Shown here one piece after another: positions 61,867 through 64,000 of a DNA stretch of 64,000 nt. How positions within the stretch are numbered: the stretch's first letter is position 1; every line of letters starts with the position of its first letter. A program made the position numbers and the translations under genes. The notes under the pieces are model-generated. The model was given only the letters and a program-made list of their open reading frames with translations, was not told the DNA's origin and searched no databases. Origin of the DNA: Neorhizobium alkalisoli (GTDB taxonomy: Bacteria; Pseudomonadota; Alphaproteobacteria; Rhizobiales; Rhizobiaceae); NCBI RefSeq assembly GCF_007829835.1, contig NZ_VIWP01000013.1, positions 1 to 64,000 on the forward strand, written 5' to 3'.

Positions 61867-62526
61867 TCAGCGCGCGCCGAAAATCGCCGAGCCGACGCGC
61901 ACGCTCGTCGCGCCGAACTCGACGGCCGTCTCGAAATCGCCGGACATGCCCATGGACAGCTTTTCGACGCCGCATTCCTTGGCAAGCTTCGCCAGAAGCG
62001 CGAAATGCGGACCAGGATTTTCCTCAGCCGGCGGAATGCACATCAGCCCCTCGATCGAAAGGCCGAGCTCTTCACGGCAAAGCCTGACGAAAGCAACAGT
62101 CTTCTTCGGTGCAATACCGGCCTTCTGTTCTTCAAGTCCGGTATTCACCTGAACATAAAGCTTCGGCGCCTTGCCCTGCTTCTTCATTTCATCCGAAAGT
62201 GCTCGGGCAATCTTTTCCCGGTCCACCGTTTCGATGACATCGAACAAAGCGATCGCATCGGCAGCCTTGTTGGACTGGAGAGGGCCAATCAGGTGCAACT
62301 CTATGCCGGGCGCTTCCGCCTTGAGTTCGGGCCATTTGCCCTGGCTTTCCTGCACGCGGTTCTCGCCAAAGACGCGCTGCCCGGCGGCGATCACGGGACG
62401 GATATCGTCTGCTTCGAAGGTTTTCGAGACGGCAACCAGCGTCACCGCGCCTGCAGACCGCCCGCCGAGACGTTCCGCCTTCGCAATTTTCGCCTTCACA
62501 TCCGCGAGCCGCTCTTCGACAGTCAT
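61867..62526 (-). CDS. YggS-type PLP homeostasis protein
   Basis: A 219-residue PLP-binding protein of the YggS/PLPBP family. The single alanine-racemase-like barrel has TLVAVSKTFEADDI with the PLP Lys and FGENRVQESQGKW, HLIGPLQSNKA, VNTGLEEQKAG, LSMGMSGDFETAVEFGAT. No catalytic activity is known; the family buffers PLP and amino-acid balance. The ATG at 62526 gives the family start. Confidence 0.94.
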   Translation of the reverse strand: MTVEERLADVKAKIAKAERLGGRSAGAVTLVAVSKTFEADDIRPVIAAGQRVFGENRVQESQGKWPELKAEAPGIELHLIGPLQSNKAADAIALFDVIETVDREKIARALSDEMKKQGKAPKLYVQVNTGLEEQKAGIAPKKTVAFVRLCREELGLSIEGLMCIPPAEENPGPHFALLAKLAKECGVEKLSMGMSGDFETAVEFGATSVRVGSAIFGAR

Positions 62527-62706
62527 GACCAAACCTTTCCGTTTCTTGCGATTGAAGCGATTACCCCCCATATCAGGCCTTGCCAAGGGCGGTTCTCCCG
62601 AAACTTTGCCGCCAGCTGAAAGCCCCTAAAAACTTGACGCTTGGCGGCTTTCATGGTGAAGGTCACCCCCAACTCCTGATCTTTATTTTCCCGGAATATC
62701 ATCGAA

Positions 62707-64000
62707 ATGGCGACTGAACGTTACAATCCGCGCGATGCCGAACCCCGTTGGCAGCAGAAGTGGAACGAGGCAAAGGTTTTTGAAACCGACAATGCCGACC
62801 AGCGCGAGAAATATTACGTCCTGGAGATGTTCCCCTATCCGTCGGGCCGCATCCATATGGGCCATGTGCGCAACTATGCCATGGGCGACGTTGTTGCCCG
62901 CTACAAGCGCGCCCGCGGCTTCAACGTCCTTCACCCGATGGGCTGGGACGCCTTCGGCATGCCGGCGGAAAACGCCGCACGCGACAACAAGGTTCATCCC
63001 AAGACCTGGACCTACCAGAACATCGAATCGATGAAGAAGCAGCTGAAGGCCATGGGCCTGTCGCTGGACTGGTCGCGCGAATTCGCCACCTGCGATGTCG
63101 AATATTATCAGCAGCAGCAGCACCTTTTCCTCGACATGATGGAAAAGGGCCTGGTCTATCGCAAGCAGTCCAAGGTCAACTGGGATCCGGTCGACCAGAC
63201 GGTTCTGGCCAACGAGCAGGTCATCGACGGCCGCGGCTGGCGTTCCGGCGCCCTGGTCGAGCAGCGCGAACTGGTCCAGTGGTTCTTCAAGATCACCGAC
63301 TTCAGCCAGGATCTGCTGGACGAACTCGATCACCTCGACCAGTGGCCTGAAAAGGTCCGCCTGATGCAGAAGAACTGGATCGGCCGTTCCGAAGGCATGG
63401 CGATCCGCTGGGAAATCGTATCTTCGACGGCGCCTGCCGGCGAAAGCGAAGTCACGGTTTACACGACCCGTCCGGACACGCTGTTCGGCGCCTCCTTCCT
63501 GGCCATCGCCGCCGACCACCCGCTAGCCAAGGCTGCAGCGGAAAAGAATCCGGCTATCGAAGCCTTTGCCGAAGAATGCCGCCGGCAGGGAACTTCGCTG
63601 GCTGCGCTGGAAACGGCCGAGAAGAAGGGCATCGATACCGGCATCCGCGTCAAGCATCCACTCGATCCTTCCTGGGAACTGCCGGTCTATGTCGCAAACT
63701 TCGTGCTGATGGAGTACGGCACGGGTGCCATTTTCGGCTGCCCGGCCGGCGACCAGCGCGACCTGGATTTCGCACGCAAGTATGGCCTGCCGGTTGTGCC
63801 GGTCGTCATGCCGAAGGATGGCGATGCTGCCACTTTCGCAGTCGGCGATACCGCTTACGTCGACGACGGCGTGATGATCAATTCGCGCTTCCTCGATGGC
63901 AAGACCACCGACGAAGCCTTCCAGATCGTTGCCGAAAAGCTGTCCGAACAGGTCCTTGGCAACCAGGCCCAGGGCGAGCGCAAGGTGAACTTCCGCCTGC
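62707..64000 (+). CDS. leuS: Leucyl-tRNA synthetase (partial, 3' end beyond the window)
   Basis: The first 431 residues of LeuRS. MATERYNPRDAEPRWQQKW leads to the Rossmann core with PYPSGRIHMGHVRNYAMGD (HIGH signature as HMGH), HPMGWDAFGMPAENAARDN and the beginning of the editing domain (TTRPDTLFGASFLAIAADHP, GTGAIFGCPAGDQRD). The KMSKS region is outside. A TTGACG at 62634-62639 may be its -35 element. Confidence 0.97.
   Translation, partial: MATERYNPRDAEPRWQQKWNEAKVFETDNADQREKYYVLEMFPYPSGRIHMGHVRNYAMGDVVARYKRARGFNVLHPMGWDAFGMPAENAARDNKVHPKTWTYQNIESMKKQLKAMGLSLDWSREFATCDVEYYQQQQHLFLDMMEKGLVYRKQSKVNWDPVDQTVLANEQVIDGRGWRSGALVEQRELVQWFFKITDFSQDLLDELDHLDQWPEKVRLMQKNWIGRSEGMAIRWEIVSSTAPAGESEVTVYTTRPDTLFGASFLAIAADHPLAKAAAEKNPAIEAFAEECRRQGTSLAALETAEKKGIDTGIRVKHPLDPSWELPVYVANFVLMEYGTGAIFGCPAGDQRDLDFARKYGLPVVPVVMPKDGDAATFAVGDTAYVDDGVMINSRFLDGKTTDEAFQIVAEKLSEQVLGNQAQGERKVNFRL

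Noticed and set aside
1..64000. CRISPR array or tandem repeat arrays
   Set aside because: No regularly spaced repeats were seen on reading.

Overview
The window is a stretch of chromosome from an alphaproteobacterium of the Rhizobiaceae (Rhizobium, Agrobacterium or Neorhizobium-like). The grounds are the gene order rplU-rpmA-GNAT-GNAT-obgE-proB-proA-nadD-rsfS-rlmH-envC-ctpA-rppH, a 1586-residue NAD-glutamate dehydrogenase, the TrcR (DUF1013) and DUF1674 genes, an imuA-imuB-dnaE2 cassette with an alphaproteobacterial GTTC-N7-GTTC LexA box, and GC-rich codon use. The genus is an inference from gene content.

Region 1-8139 is accessory DNA and looks different: more A/T at third codon positions, the 3' end of an IS3-like element at the edge, a serine recombinase, and a complete type I restriction-modification operon (hsdM, hsdS, an Abi_C-like gene, hsdR). 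The Abi-like gene sits between hsdS and hsdR, the slot that the anticodon nuclease PrrC holds in the EcoprrI locus. The island ends near a fragment resembling the 3' end of a tRNA-Gly, next to an intact tRNA-Ser(CGA). It reads as a mobile phage-defence cassette.

Region 8230-22030 is core housekeeping: ribosomal proteins L21/L27, two GNAT acetyltransferases, a nuclease/phosphatase-fold protein, ObgE, proline synthesis (proB, proA), NAD synthesis (nadD), ribosome factors (rsfS, rlmH), and an envelope group (EnvC-like protein, CtpA protease, DUF610 protein) ending in rppH.

Region 22030-31030 holds iron storage (bfr, bfd with an Irr-box-like element upstream), the SOS mutasome (imuA, imuB, dnaE2), a small zincin, a CoA-ester lyase, and two small proteins (DUF1737 and a membrane protein). 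Region 31150-37810 holds leucine synthesis (leuD, leuB), a RidA-like protein, a PAP2 phosphatase, an MHS-type transporter with a large extracytoplasmic insert, and asd.

Region 38000-49200 holds a lytic transglycosylase, a beta-carbonic anhydrase, a chemoreceptor preceded by a 23-codon leader ORF, pdxY, gdhB and an Atg22-like transporter. Region 49200-64000 holds the leftward run htpX-rsmB-heparinase-purH, small genes (DUF1674, thermonuclease, Sel1 repeats), acs and prpE flanking trcR and an orphan BrnA-like gene, a YggS-type PLP protein, and the start of leuS, which runs off the window.
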